From contig NZ_CP133781.1 in assembly GCF_034350045.1 (NCBI RefSeq), forward strand, positions 1,201,001 to 1,265,000: a stretch of 64,000 nt of DNA, read 5' to 3'. The translations under genes and the position numbers were made by a program. Each line of letters starts with the position of its first letter. Position 1 is the stretch's first letter. The stretch is from Pseudomonas sp. CCI4.2 (GTDB lineage: Bacteria > Pseudomonadota > Gammaproteobacteria > Pseudomonadales > Pseudomonadaceae). The notes beneath the pieces are model-generated. The model was not told the origin of the DNA. It made no database searches and saw only the letters and a program-made list of their open reading frames with translations. Shown in pieces: positions 7,724-16,928 of the stretch.

Positions 7724-9403
7724 ATGCGCAACAAAATATTTGGCGAACCAGTCATTCTGGTGGTCGACGATCAAGCTACAGATGTCAGGATTCTGACTGA
7801 AGCGGTGCGCGATCTAGGCCAAGTATATTTTGTCACCGATGGCCGGTCCGCCTTGGAAGCCGCCAGGCGTTGGCGACCCGATGTGGTTTTACTCGACATC
7901 CAGATGCCGGACATGAATGGTTTTGCGGTGTGCAAGGCGCTCAAATCCGACCCGAAGACATGTGACAGCGCTGTTATTTTCGTGACATCCCACACGCAAA
8001 CTGAAAACGAGCTACGGGCGCTCGAGTACGGCGGTGTCCATTTTTTACAGAAACCGTTGAACATTCCGGTAGCCCGAGCGCACATCAAGGCGCATATCGC
8101 GCTTCGTTCGGAGGCAAAAAAACTCGCTAACCATGATGCATTGACTGAGCTTCCCAACCGCACCCTTTTGTACGATCGCACGGATCAGGCGTTGCAACAG
8201 GCTCGGCATAGCCGAGGAAAGGTGGCCTTGCTACTGATCGATTTAGATCATTTCAAGGCGATCAACGATGCGGTCGGCCATGCCATCGGTGATGCGGTCT
8301 TGCAAGTGGTCGCGACTCGCCTGAAAGAATACGTGCGCGTGATCGACACGGTTAGTCGTCAAGGCGGCGATTCATTTATGGTGCTCATGCCGGAGTTGGA
8401 GAACTTCGACGCGGTGGGCGATTTTTCTGCTGAACTGCTCTCAATCATCAGTAAGCGGATTTACGTGGAGGATATGCACTACGACGTCACCGCTAGCATT
8501 GGCATCGGTTTGTTCCCAGATGACAGCGACACGCTGGAGTCGCTGTATTGGCACGCCGATACAGCCATGTATCAAGCCAAGCAACACGGTAGAAATACCT
8601 ACTGTTTCTTTTCTGCAGAAATCGAAACCAGCCTGCGTGCCCGGCACCAGCTCGAGCTAAGTCTGCGTAGCGCCCTTGAACAGGGTGACTTTCGGGTCTT
8701 CTACCAAAGTAAGGTGGACGCCAGAACCTGCCAGGTGGTGGGCATTGAGGCCTTGGTGCGCTTGTGCAGTAACGGCGTTATCGTGCTCCCAAATCAATTC
8801 ATCCCGCTGGCTGAGGAAACTGGACTGATCATCCCCATTGGCGAATTCGTTCTCAGGCAGGCCTGTTACGACGCCAAGTCTTTATCCGATCGCGGCCATG
8901 CAATCCCGGTGAGCGTCAATATTTCTGCCCAACAATTTCAGGTCCACTCCTTCCTTGACATGGTTAAGGCGATTCTTAGCGAATCAGGGCTGGAGCCCAA
9001 CATGTTGGAGCTGGAAATAACGGAAGGTGTTTTGGTTCAGGATATCGATATCACGTGCGAAACACTGGCGGCCCTAAGGAGTATGGGGATACGCATTTCG
9101 GTGGATGACTTCGGCACAGGATATTCAAGCCTGGCGTACTTGAAGCGCTTTCCAGTGAACATCCTGAAGATTGACCAAAGCTTCGTGCGGACCATGCTTG
9201 AAGATAAAAGTGATGCAGCCATCGTGGCCACGATTATCAAGCTTGCCCAGGTGCTTGGACTCGAGCTGGTCGCGGAGGGTGTAGAAACCGAAGAGCAGGC
9301 ACAGGCCCTTTTATCATTGGGCTGCCATGTCATGCAGGGCTACCTCTATTGCCGCCCGATTCCTTTCTCCGGGATGTCCGTGCTGCTCGACAATAACAAA
9401 TAG
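7724..9403 (+). CDS. Response regulator with GGDEF and EAL domains (probable c-di-GMP phosphodiesterase)
   Basis: A 559-residue cytoplasmic protein in three parts. A receiver domain (residues 10-125) has the acidic pair DD at 15-16, phospho-acceptor D58 in LLDIQMPD and K in LQKPLN. A GGDEF domain spans about 137-300 and an EAL domain about 310-555. The GGDEF signature reads RQGGDSF (214-218), with Ser in place of the catalytic Glu, so cyclase activity is probably lost. The EAL domain keeps its key motifs: EAL at 342-344, NIS, ELEITE, DDFGTGYSS, KIDQSFV and AEGVET. The likely output is c-di-GMP hydrolysis controlled by phosphorylation of the receiver. The gene ends at a terminator-like hairpin, 80 bp before a hybrid kinase gene with a Hpt domain, its obvious candidate partner. 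The exact physiological process is unknown. Confidence 0.9.
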   Translation: MRNKIFGEPVILVVDDQATDVRILTEAVRDLGQVYFVTDGRSALEAARRWRPDVVLLDIQMPDMNGFAVCKALKSDPKTCDSAVIFVTSHTQTENELRALEYGGVHFLQKPLNIPVARAHIKAHIALRSEAKKLANHDALTELPNRTLLYDRTDQALQQARHSRGKVALLLIDLDHFKAINDAVGHAIGDAVLQVVATRLKEYVRVIDTVSRQGGDSFMVLMPELENFDAVGDFSAELLSIISKRIYVEDMHYDVTASIGIGLFPDDSDTLESLYWHADTAMYQAKQHGRNTYCFFSAEIETSLRARHQLELSLRSALEQGDFRVFYQSKVDARTCQVVGIEALVRLCSNGVIVLPNQFIPLAEETGLIIPIGEFVLRQACYDAKSLSDRGHAIPVSVNISAQQFQVHSFLDMVKAILSESGLEPNMLELEITEGVLVQDIDITCETLAALRSMGIRISVDDFGTGYSSLAYLKRFPVNILKIDQSFVRTMLEDKSDAAIVATIIKLAQVLGLELVAEGVETEEQAQALLSLGCHVMQGYLYCRPIPFSGMSVLLDNNK

Positions 9404-9412
9404 TAACGAGCG

Positions 9413-9452
9413 TCAAAGGCCCGCCCGTGCTCATGACTAGGGGCCTTTTGAT
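9413..9452 (+). terminator. Hairpin between the REC-GGDEF-EAL and hybrid kinase genes
   Basis: TCAAAGGCCC at 9413-9422 can pair with GGGGCCTTTTGA at 9440-9451, with a T-rich end. It looks like a terminator or attenuator that separates or tunes the two signalling genes. Confidence 0.5.
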
Positions 9453-9482
9453 TGACGCCGCTGTCTATTGGAGCTTCATACA

Positions 9483-12400
9483 ATGAATAAAAATAACAGC
9501 GTGGCCCCTATCAGCCTTGGGGCGTTCTTAACGCTGGTGGTTGGATTACTGGCGACGGCTTTAGGTGCCTGGGCGTTGCGCGAAGCCAATGACAATCAAG
9601 CACGGACGGCGGTCCAGACTGAAACGCTAGAAGCCGCCGATGCGGTAGCGGATAGATTGAAGCTCTACGAATATGGCTTACGCGGTGCGCGCGGGGTCGT
9701 GTTAACCGCAGGGGAGGATTTGATTACGCTCGACGCGTTCCACCGCTATAGCCAGACGCGCGACCTGGCTGTTGAATTTCCTGGTGCAAGGGGCTTTGGT
9801 TTTATTCGCAGGGTGCCGGTGGCGCAAGAAAAGCAATTCCTGGCGGAGGCGAGACATGATGGACAGCCCAACTTTTCAATCAAGCAGCTGACCCCGCAAA
9901 CAGATGAACGTTTTGTAATTCAGTACATTGAACCCTTGGAGCAAAATCAGCGTGCTCTGGGCCTTGATATAGCATCGGACCCTAGTCGTCGAGAGGCCGC
10001 GCGCAAGGCCATCCGCACTGGCAAGGCCCAACTCACCGCACCGATTACGTTGGTTCAGGCTGATGATAAACAGCATCAAGGGTTTTTGATGCTTATGCCC
10101 ATCTACCGAGACACGTTGGCCCCTACTAGCGTTGCCCAGCGTGAGCAGAGTGCATTTGGCTGGAGTTATGCTCCATTGGTGATTGCCGACGTGCTGGCTA
10201 GTTTCCCCGGAAAAAATGATTCGATCCATCTAACGCTGACCGACATTACCGTGCCAGGGCAGGAAATACCGTTCTACGACAACGCCAACGCCCCACCCAG
10301 TCCCCAGAGCCGTTTCACGAACAAGGTTCAACTTGACCTGTATGGCCGTCATTGGCTGCTGGAGGTCAGCCCCTCTCCTGCGTTTATTCAACGATTGAAC
10401 TTGGTATCGCCCAGGCTGGTATTTTCCATCGGAGTCCTGATTACCTTGCTGCTCACCGTGTTAGTCGGCCTTGGTAGCGTGAGCCGTCAGCGTCGATCAC
10501 TCGTGGTTGCCCAGCAAGCCTGGTTGGCAGCGATCGTCGAAAGCTCGTCGGATGGCATTATCGGCAAGACCCTCGAAGGCATCGTGACGAGCTGGAATAA
10601 AGGCGCCGAGCAGCTATTTGGCTACACCTCTTTAGAAGCCGTCGGTCAGCCGTTGTCCAAGCTGATCATGCCGGACGGTTACGAGCGGGAGAAAATCGAC
10701 ATCCTGGAAAAAATTAGTCAGGGAGAACATATATCCAGCTTCCAGACCAAACGTCACCGCCGAGACAACAGTTTGATCGATGTCTCGGTGACTATCTCAC
10801 CCATCCGTGACGAGACCGGGTTAATTGTCGGTGCCTCAAAAACGGTACGGGATATCACCACTGAAAAAAATAACGAAGCAAAAATCCTGGAGCTGAACTC
10901 AAGTCTCGAAGAGCAGGTTATCCAGCGCACATCACAATTGAGCGAGCTGAACATGCTGCTCACCGGCGTGCTGAACTCTGCCTCTCAAGTGTCGATCATC
11001 GCCACGGATCTTGATGGAGTGATTCAGGTATTCAACAAGGGGTCCGAGAGACTCTTAGGTTACAAGGCCGATGAGATGGTAAACAGGCACACACCCTCAA
11101 TCATCCATGTGCCCGAGGAAGTTGCGGCTCGCGGCGTGGAGTTGAGCGCCGAATACGGCCAGCCTATCGAAGGTTTCCGCGCACTGGTGTACAAGGCGAA
11201 AATTGAAGGCGTGGCGCAAACCCATGAGTGGAGTTATGTACGCAAGGATGGTTCGCGTTTCCCAGTGATATTGGTCGTGACCGCCATGCGCGATGGCAAC
11301 GGTCAGCTCAGTGGTTACTTGGGCATTGCGATAGACATTACCGTGCGCAGAGAACTGGAATCCAGCCTACGACACGCGAAAGAGCAGGCGGATGCCGCGA
11401 GTGCTGCCAAATCTACTTTTTTGGCGAATATGAGCCACGAAATCCGCACACCGATGAATGCGGTATTGGGCATGTTGCAGTTGGTGCTGCGCACCGAAAT
11501 GAACGTTCGCCAATACGAATACGTGACCAAGGCGCAGACAGCTGCCAAGTCACTGCTGAGGCTACTTAATGACATCCTCGATTACTCTAAAATTGAGGCC
11601 AATAAGTTACAACTGGACCTGCACCCCTTTGAACTTGAGGCGCTATTGCGCGATCTCGCCGTGATACTGGCAGGGAACCAAGAGGGGGAAGAGGTCGAAG
11701 TGATGTTCGATCTTGATGTCGGACTGCCTAGCATGTTGATTGGAGACAGTTTTCGCCTGCAACAAATCTTGATCAACCTGGCGGGAAACGCCCTCAAATT
11801 TACCTCCCACGGACAGGTGGTCGTCAGCGTCAAACAGCTCGATGGCTCGGCGCAAAGCGTCCGTTTACGCATCGCGATTACCGACACCGGAATCGGCATT
11901 AGTCCTGAACAGCTCGAACGAATATTCGATGGGTTCACTCAAGCTGAGGCCTCGACTTCACGCCGCTTTGGTGGGACGGGGCTGGGGCTGGTGATCTGTC
12001 AAAAGATGGTCAGGCTAATGGGCGGAGTACTCCAGGTAGACAGCCAGCCGGGTATAGGCAGCCGCTTCTGGTTTGACCTTGAACTCGATGTTGCACAAGA
12101 CACCCCGTTGGGGGCTAGCGACGTTGTCGAGTTCCCGGCGATGCGTATTTTGATTGTCGACGATAACGCCATTGCCTGCGAAATCATGATGCGTACCGTC
12201 AATGCGTTGGGCTGGCAGGCGGACTGTGTGATGGACGGCGCATTGGCCGTTGAGCATGTCCGGGAAGCCCGAGAACAAGGGCAAGGCTATGGCGTGGTCT
12301 TGATGGATTGGCGCATGCCCGGAATGGATGGCCTAAGCGCGGCTGAAGTCATTCATCGCCAAGGCACCCATCAGCCTGCGCCTATCGTGATTATGATCAC

Positions 12401-13349
12401 CGCTTGTGGTCGAGAGGCGCTCAACGATGTCCACGAGGAAGGCAACGCACCTTTCGTTGGGCTGCTTACAAAACCCGTAACCCCCCATCAGTTGGCCGCC
12501 ACGATACGGGATGCGGTCAACGGGACTCGGATGCCACACCCTGGTGCCTATTCCCCGGCATTTCAACGTTCGACGCGCTTGGCGGGGCTTCGGTTATTGG
12601 TCGTGGAAGACAATATGATCAATCGGCAGATTGCCGAGTCGCTGCTCAGCAGCGAGGGCGCGACTGTTGCCTTGGCCGAAAGCGGCATTGAAGGCGTCAA
12701 CCGGGTCATTGCGACTACCGAGGTTTTCGATGCGGTGTTGATGGATATGCAGATGCCGGATATCGACGGACTTGAAGCCACCCGGCGCATCCGCGCAGAC
12801 CCGCGTTTCGCGAATCTGCCCATCGTGGCAATGACGGCGAACGCGTCGAAAACCGACCGGGAAGCTTGCCTTGCGGCGGGCATGAATGAGCATCTCGGCA
12901 AACCCATCGACCTTGAGCAACTGATTGCGACCTTGTTAGCTCAGACTGGAAAATCGCCTGATGGGCTGACTGCGGAAGCAGAAGAAGAACACGACCACGT
13001 CCTGGAATCACGTGCATCGATATCCCGGCGTATGGGCGGCAACCTCGAACTGATCAGAAATGGACTAAAAGATTTTGGTTCTGACATGCACCGGCAGTTC
13101 GCAAAACTGCACGACCACATTAACAGCCAAGATACCGCCGGCGCGAAGTCGGTCCTGCATGCCGTCAAGGGCAGTGCGGGGACGATGGGGGCAATGGCAC
13201 TATCATTACGAGCCGGGCAGTTGGAGTCGCAACTGCTGCAGCCGGGTGTTCATGTGCTGAGTGATGTTCTGACCGACACGGGGCTTGAGCAGTTGAACGG
13301 GTTGATGATCCTTAGCCTTGAACGATTGAATGTCGAATATGCGCAGTGA
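9483..13349 (+). CDS. CHASE-PAS-PAS hybrid sensor histidine kinase with two receivers and Hpt
   Basis: A 1,288-residue unorthodox sensor kinase. It has a membrane helix at about 10-31, a periplasmic CHASE-type sensor domain at about 45-300 (GARGFGFIRRV and IQYIEPLEQN are typical) and a second helix at about 311-332. PAS domains follow near 345-470 and 500-625. The HisKA domain has the phospho-His at H652 (NMSHEIRTPMN). The HATPase_c domain carries NLAGNALKF, DTGIGI and RRFGGTGLGL. Receiver 1 has phospho-Asp D942 (VLMDWRMP) and receiver 2 has D1088 (VLMDMQMP). A C-terminal Hpt domain has H1226 (LHAVKGSAG). This layout supports a His-Asp-His-Asp phosphorelay. I chose ATG 9483 because GGAG lies nine bases upstream. 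The extension from 9468 lacks a good site. The final Asp acceptor may be the receiver of the upstream REC-GGDEF-EAL protein. The ligand is unknown. Confidence 0.93.
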   Translation: MNKNNSVAPISLGAFLTLVVGLLATALGAWALREANDNQARTAVQTETLEAADAVADRLKLYEYGLRGARGVVLTAGEDLITLDAFHRYSQTRDLAVEFPGARGFGFIRRVPVAQEKQFLAEARHDGQPNFSIKQLTPQTDERFVIQYIEPLEQNQRALGLDIASDPSRREAARKAIRTGKAQLTAPITLVQADDKQHQGFLMLMPIYRDTLAPTSVAQREQSAFGWSYAPLVIADVLASFPGKNDSIHLTLTDITVPGQEIPFYDNANAPPSPQSRFTNKVQLDLYGRHWLLEVSPSPAFIQRLNLVSPRLVFSIGVLITLLLTVLVGLGSVSRQRRSLVVAQQAWLAAIVESSSDGIIGKTLEGIVTSWNKGAEQLFGYTSLEAVGQPLSKLIMPDGYEREKIDILEKISQGEHISSFQTKRHRRDNSLIDVSVTISPIRDETGLIVGASKTVRDITTEKNNEAKILELNSSLEEQVIQRTSQLSELNMLLTGVLNSASQVSIIATDLDGVIQVFNKGSERLLGYKADEMVNRHTPSIIHVPEEVAARGVELSAEYGQPIEGFRALVYKAKIEGVAQTHEWSYVRKDGSRFPVILVVTAMRDGNGQLSGYLGIAIDITVRRELESSLRHAKEQADAASAAKSTFLANMSHEIRTPMNAVLGMLQLVLRTEMNVRQYEYVTKAQTAAKSLLRLLNDILDYSKIEANKLQLDLHPFELEALLRDLAVILAGNQEGEEVEVMFDLDVGLPSMLIGDSFRLQQILINLAGNALKFTSHGQVVVSVKQLDGSAQSVRLRIAITDTGIGISPEQLERIFDGFTQAEASTSRRFGGTGLGLVICQKMVRLMGGVLQVDSQPGIGSRFWFDLELDVAQDTPLGASDVVEFPAMRILIVDDNAIACEIMMRTVNALGWQADCVMDGALAVEHVREAREQGQGYGVVLMDWRMPGMDGLSAAEVIHRQGTHQPAPIVIMITACGREALNDVHEEGNAPFVGLLTKPVTPHQLAATIRDAVNGTRMPHPGAYSPAFQRSTRLAGLRLLVVEDNMINRQIAESLLSSEGATVALAESGIEGVNRVIATTEVFDAVLMDMQMPDIDGLEATRRIRADPRFANLPIVAMTANASKTDREACLAAGMNEHLGKPIDLEQLIATLLAQTGKSPDGLTAEAEEEHDHVLESRASISRRMGGNLELIRNGLKDFGSDMHRQFAKLHDHINSQDTAGAKSVLHAVKGSAGTMGAMALSLRAGQLESQLLQPGVHVLSDVLTDTGLEQLNGLMILSLERLNVEYAQ

Positions 13350-13543
13350 GCCGTCCATTTGACTGATGGTGCATCGGATCGGACTCGTCATGACGGTTGA
13401 GCCTTTCGGCTGAAAGGTAGCACAGCAGGTGAAGTCAACTTCCGTTGACGCAGTTGTACTTGAGGCCGCGATTTGGTTTTGGAGGTTTTGCTGGGCCGGA
13501 CAGCCACTGTTGCGGATTTGCACTGTAGTGCAAAGGAAGAAGA

Positions 13544-13620
13544 TGGTGCACCAGGCGGGATTCGAACCCACGACCACTGCCTTCGGAGGGCAGTACTCTA
13601 TCCAGCTGAGCTACTGGTGC
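13544..13620 (-). tRNA. tRNA-Arg (anticodon CCG)
   Basis: This is a 77-nt tRNA with an encoded CCA end. The acceptor stem GCACCAG pairs with CTGGTGC, the discriminator is A, and the anticodon loop is CTCCGAA, giving anticodon CCG (Arg, codon CGG). The T-arm contains GGTTCGAATCC. It converges on the hybrid kinase gene. No integrase gene or duplicated tRNA end is visible nearby. Confidence 0.96.
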
Positions 13621-13971
13621 GACGCGGGCGCCATGATACTCATCTGGCTGCCGGGCGTCCATGCCGGTGAGTGCTGTTGTTGATATCGCACGTTACCGGA
13701 TGTAAGGGTGACGTTGATCCGAAATTTTCAGCGCTTTTCACGTTTTTGTTCTTTTTTTCGAACAGACTATTGTCCTTTACCCCAGCAGACCCTAGGATTC
13801 GTTTGAGATTTCAAACGCTTTTGGCGGGATGCTGAAGCGCACGGTCTACACTGAGTGCGCGCTGAGTACTGAGTACGGTGAATGATTTCCTGACGGCAGC
13901 CTTTATAGAGGCGCCTTTGAACAATCAAAAAATTCGCTCCGCGCCTGCGCGGTGCTGTTTAGGAGGCCGAC
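13621..13971. other. Promoter region between tRNA-Arg and gabD
   Basis: This 351-bp stretch holds the tRNA promoter (minus) and the gabDT promoter (plus). A T-rich run lies near 13741-13760 and CTGAGTACTGAGTACGG near 13862. A strong AGGAGG ribosome-binding site ends 5 bases before the gabD ATG. I see no gene. Confidence 0.5.
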
Positions 13972-15414
13972 ATGCAGCTTAAAGACACCCAATTGTTTCG
14001 CCAGCAAGCCTTTATCGATGGCGTTTGGCTGGATGCGGACAATGGCCAGACGATCAAAGTCAACAACCCGGCCACCAACGAGATTCTCGGGACTGTGCCG
14101 AAGATGGGTGCTGTTGAAACCCGTCGCGCGATTGAGGCAGCCAACAATGCGTTGCCGGCCTGGCGTGGACTGACCGCCAAAGAACGTTCGAACAAGCTGC
14201 GTCGCTGGTTCGAATTGATTATTGAAAACCAGGACGACCTCGCTCGCCTGATGACCCTTGAACAGGGTAAGCCGCTGGCCGAAGCCAAAGGCGAAATCGT
14301 TTACGCCGCTTCCTTTATTGAATGGTTTGCCGAAGAAGCCAAGCGCGTCTACGGCGACGTAATCCCTGGCCACCAACCCGACAAGCGCTTGATCGTAATC
14401 AAGCAGCCGATTGGTGTGACTGCTGCCATTACTCCGTGGAACTTCCCGGCGGCGATGATCACCCGTAAAGCCGGCCCGGCATTGGCCGCCGGTTGCACCA
14501 TGGTGCTCAAGCCGGCGTCGCAAACCCCGTTTTCGGCGTTGGCGTTGGCTGAGCTAGCGCACCGTGCGGGCATTCCGAAAGGCGTGTTCAGCGTTGTAAC
14601 TGGCAGTGCCGGCGACATCGGTGGCGAGCTGACCAGCAACCCGATCGTGCGTAAATTGTCCTTCACCGGCTCGACCGAAGTCGGTCGCCAATTGATGGCT
14701 GAATGCGCCAAGGACATCAAAAAAGTGTCCCTGGAATTGGGCGGCAACGCGCCATTCATCGTGTTCGACGACGCAGACCTGGATAAGGCCGTCGAAGGCG
14801 CGATCATCTCCAAATACCGCAACAACGGTCAGACCTGTGTCTGCGCCAACCGCTTGTACATTCAAGACGCTGTTTACGACACCTTCGCCGAAAAACTGAA
14901 AGTCGCGGTGGCTAAACTCAAGATCGGCAACGGTCTGGAAGACGGCACCACCACTGGCCCGTTGATCGACGAAAAAGCCGTGGCCAAGGTCAAGGAACAC
15001 ATCGCTGACGCCATCAGCAAAGGCGCCACCGTTTTATTGGGCGGCAACAGCATGGAAGGCAACTTCTTCGAGCCGACCATTTTGGTCAACGTGTCGAAAG
15101 ACGCGGCAGTCTCCAAAGAAGAAACCTTCGGCCCCTTGGCGCCGCTGTTCCGCTTCAAAGACGAAGCTGAAGTCATCGCGATGGCCAACGACACTGAGTT
15201 CGGTCTGGCGTCGTACTTCTATGCCCGTGACCTGAGCCGCGTGTTCCGTGTATCCGAAGCATTGGAATACGGCATGGTTGGCGTCAACACCGGGCTGATC
15301 TCCAACGAAGTCGCGCCCTTTGGCGGGATCAAGGCGTCGGGCCTGGGCCGTGAAGGCTCCAAGTACGGCATCGAAGATTATCTGGAAATCAAATACCTGT
15401 GCCTGGGCATCTAA
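13972..15414 (+). CDS. gabD: Succinate-semialdehyde dehydrogenase (NADP+) GabD
   Basis: A 480-residue aldehyde dehydrogenase that oxidises succinate semialdehyde to succinate, the last step of GABA breakdown into the TCA cycle. Family motifs are present: ITPWNFPAAMITRK (cofactor-binding region), FTGSTEVGR (Rossmann turn), LELGGNAPFIVFDDADLD with the general-base Glu, and RNNGQTCVCANR with the catalytic Cys. EETFGPLAPLFRF and PFGGIKASGLGREG lie near the C-terminus. The length and the extra Cys two residues after the catalytic Cys match GabD enzymes. It starts at ATG 13972 behind AGGAGG. gabT follows 139 bp downstream, with a hairpin between them, which makes a GABA transaminase/dehydrogenase pair. 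The enzyme is cytoplasmic. Confidence 0.95.
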   Translation: MQLKDTQLFRQQAFIDGVWLDADNGQTIKVNNPATNEILGTVPKMGAVETRRAIEAANNALPAWRGLTAKERSNKLRRWFELIIENQDDLARLMTLEQGKPLAEAKGEIVYAASFIEWFAEEAKRVYGDVIPGHQPDKRLIVIKQPIGVTAAITPWNFPAAMITRKAGPALAAGCTMVLKPASQTPFSALALAELAHRAGIPKGVFSVVTGSAGDIGGELTSNPIVRKLSFTGSTEVGRQLMAECAKDIKKVSLELGGNAPFIVFDDADLDKAVEGAIISKYRNNGQTCVCANRLYIQDAVYDTFAEKLKVAVAKLKIGNGLEDGTTTGPLIDEKAVAKVKEHIADAISKGATVLLGGNSMEGNFFEPTILVNVSKDAAVSKEETFGPLAPLFRFKDEAEVIAMANDTEFGLASYFYARDLSRVFRVSEALEYGMVGVNTGLISNEVAPFGGIKASGLGREGSKYGIEDYLEIKYLCLGI

Positions 15415-15457
15415 TTCTGTCAGCACAGTAGCGTTACGCACTTCAGTGGTAGCCGGG

Positions 15458-15495
15458 AAGGTGCAGCAGTCGATCATCGAATGCTGCTGCACCTT
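15458..15495 (+). promoter_or_regulatory. Stable hairpin in the gabD-gabT spacer
   Basis: AAGGTGCAGCAG and CTGCTGCACCTT form a perfect 12-bp stem around a 14-base loop. There is no long U-run after it, so it is more likely an RNA processing or stability element than a full terminator between the two genes. Confidence 0.55.
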
Positions 15496-15553
15496 TCAAC
15501 CGGCCGCTTAATCCTTGAACCACACCGCCCGATGAGCGGTGAATGAGGAAACC

Positions 15554-16834
15554 ATGTCCCAAACTAACGAATCCTTGATGAAACGCCGCAACGCCGCTGT
15601 TCCGCGCGGTGTTGGTCAGATCCACCCGATTTTTGCTGCTTCGGCGAAAAACGCCACCGTTACTGACGTTGAAGGGCGCGAGTTCATCGACTTTGCTGGC
15701 GGTATCGCGGTATTGAACACCGGTCACCTGCACCCGAAAATTATCGCGGCTGTACAGGAACAACTGACCAAGCTGACTCACACCTGCTTCCAGGTGTTGG
15801 CTTACGAGCCTTACGTTGAGCTGTGCGAAAAGATCAACGCTCTGGTACCGGGTGATTTCGACAAAAAAACCCTGCTGGTGACTACCGGTTCCGAAGCGGT
15901 AGAAAACGCCGTCAAGATCGCCCGCGCCGCCACTGGCCGCACCGGCGTGATCGCGTTCACCGGCGCGTATCATGGCCGCACCATGATGACCTTAGGTCTG
16001 ACCGGTAAAGTCGTGCCGTATTCGGCAGGCATGGGCTTGATGCCCGGCGGCATCTTCCGCGCAGTGTTCCCGTGCGCGCTGCATGGCGTGACGTCTGACG
16101 ATTCCATCGCCAGCATCGAACGGATTTTCAAGAACGATGCCGAGCCACGTGACATCGCCGCGATCATCATCGAGCCTGTTCAGGGCGAAGGTGGTTTCTA
16201 CGTTGCGCCGAAAGACTTCATGCTTCGCCTGCGTGCGCTGTGCGACAAGCACGGCATTTTGCTGATCGCTGATGAAGTGCAAACCGGCGCTGGCCGTACC
16301 GGTACGTTCTTCGCCATGGAACAAATGGGCGTTGTTGCTGACCTGACCACCTTTGCCAAATCCATCGCGGGCGGTTTCCCGTTGGCGGGCGTTTGCGGCA
16401 AAGCCGAATACATGGACTCCATTATTCCAGGCGGCTTGGGCGGCACGTATGCCGGTAGCCCGGTTGCTTGCGCTGCTGCACTGGCGGTTCTGCAAGTATT
16501 CGAAGAAGAACACTTGCTCGACCGTTGCAAAGCCGTCGGCGAACGCCTGGTGACTGGCCTGAAAGCTATTCAGGCCAAACATCCGGTGATCGGTGAAGTG
16601 CGTGCCTTGGGCGCAATGATTGCGCTGGAGCTGTTTGAAGATGGCGACTCGCATAAGCCAAACGCTGCGGCGGTTGCTCAAATCGTCGCCAAAGCCCGCG
16701 ACAAGGGTTTGATCCTGCTGTCGTGCGGCACGTACGGCAATGTGTTGCGCGTGCTGGTGCCGCTCACTGCTGATGACGCGTTGTTAGACAAAGGTTTGGC
16801 GATTCTAGAAGAGTGCTTCGCCGAACTCGTGTAA
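15554..16834 (+). CDS. gabT: 4-aminobutyrate aminotransferase GabT
   Basis: A 426-residue class III PLP aminotransferase. It transfers the amino group of GABA (and often 5-aminovalerate) to 2-oxoglutarate, giving succinate semialdehyde for GabD. Seen in the sequence: TGSEAVENAVKIAR and FTGAYHGRT (PLP phosphate and ring contacts), EPVQGEGGF, ADEVQTGAGRTG with the PLP-binding Asp, and TFAKSIAGGFPL with the Schiff-base Lys. I placed the start at ATG 15554 (MSQTNESLM), where GAGGAA is correctly spaced. The frame extends upstream to 15539 without a ribosome site. A strong terminator follows at 16854-16878, so gabDT ends here. Confidence 0.95.
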   Translation: MSQTNESLMKRRNAAVPRGVGQIHPIFAASAKNATVTDVEGREFIDFAGGIAVLNTGHLHPKIIAAVQEQLTKLTHTCFQVLAYEPYVELCEKINALVPGDFDKKTLLVTTGSEAVENAVKIARAATGRTGVIAFTGAYHGRTMMTLGLTGKVVPYSAGMGLMPGGIFRAVFPCALHGVTSDDSIASIERIFKNDAEPRDIAAIIIEPVQGEGGFYVAPKDFMLRLRALCDKHGILLIADEVQTGAGRTGTFFAMEQMGVVADLTTFAKSIAGGFPLAGVCGKAEYMDSIIPGGLGGTYAGSPVACAAALAVLQVFEEEHLLDRCKAVGERLVTGLKAIQAKHPVIGEVRALGAMIALELFEDGDSHKPNAAAVAQIVAKARDKGLILLSCGTYGNVLRVLVPLTADDALLDKGLAILEECFAELV

Positions 16835-16853
16835 AACGTGTCCGAGCAGACAG

Positions 16854-16878
16854 AAAAACCCGCCTCGGCGGGTTTTTT
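16854..16878 (+). terminator. Rho-independent terminator after gabT
   Basis: AAAAACCCGCC, loop TCG, GGCGGGTTTTTT: a GC-rich stem with an A-run before it and a T-run after it, 20 bp past the gabT stop. Confidence 0.9.
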
Positions 16879-16928
16879 CCGTTTCAGGCCTTGGCTGAAG
16901 TACAGATACCGTCGTTGGAGAGTATTGA

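Noticed and set aside
13544..13620. tRNA-Arg as an integration site of a genomic island
   Set aside because: No integrase, no duplicated tRNA end and only core-type genes on both sides.
14554..15000. Open frames antisense to gabD and gabT (also 15992-16681)
   Set aside because: They are by-products of the GC-rich codon pattern of the real genes. They have no ribosome site and no family resemblance.
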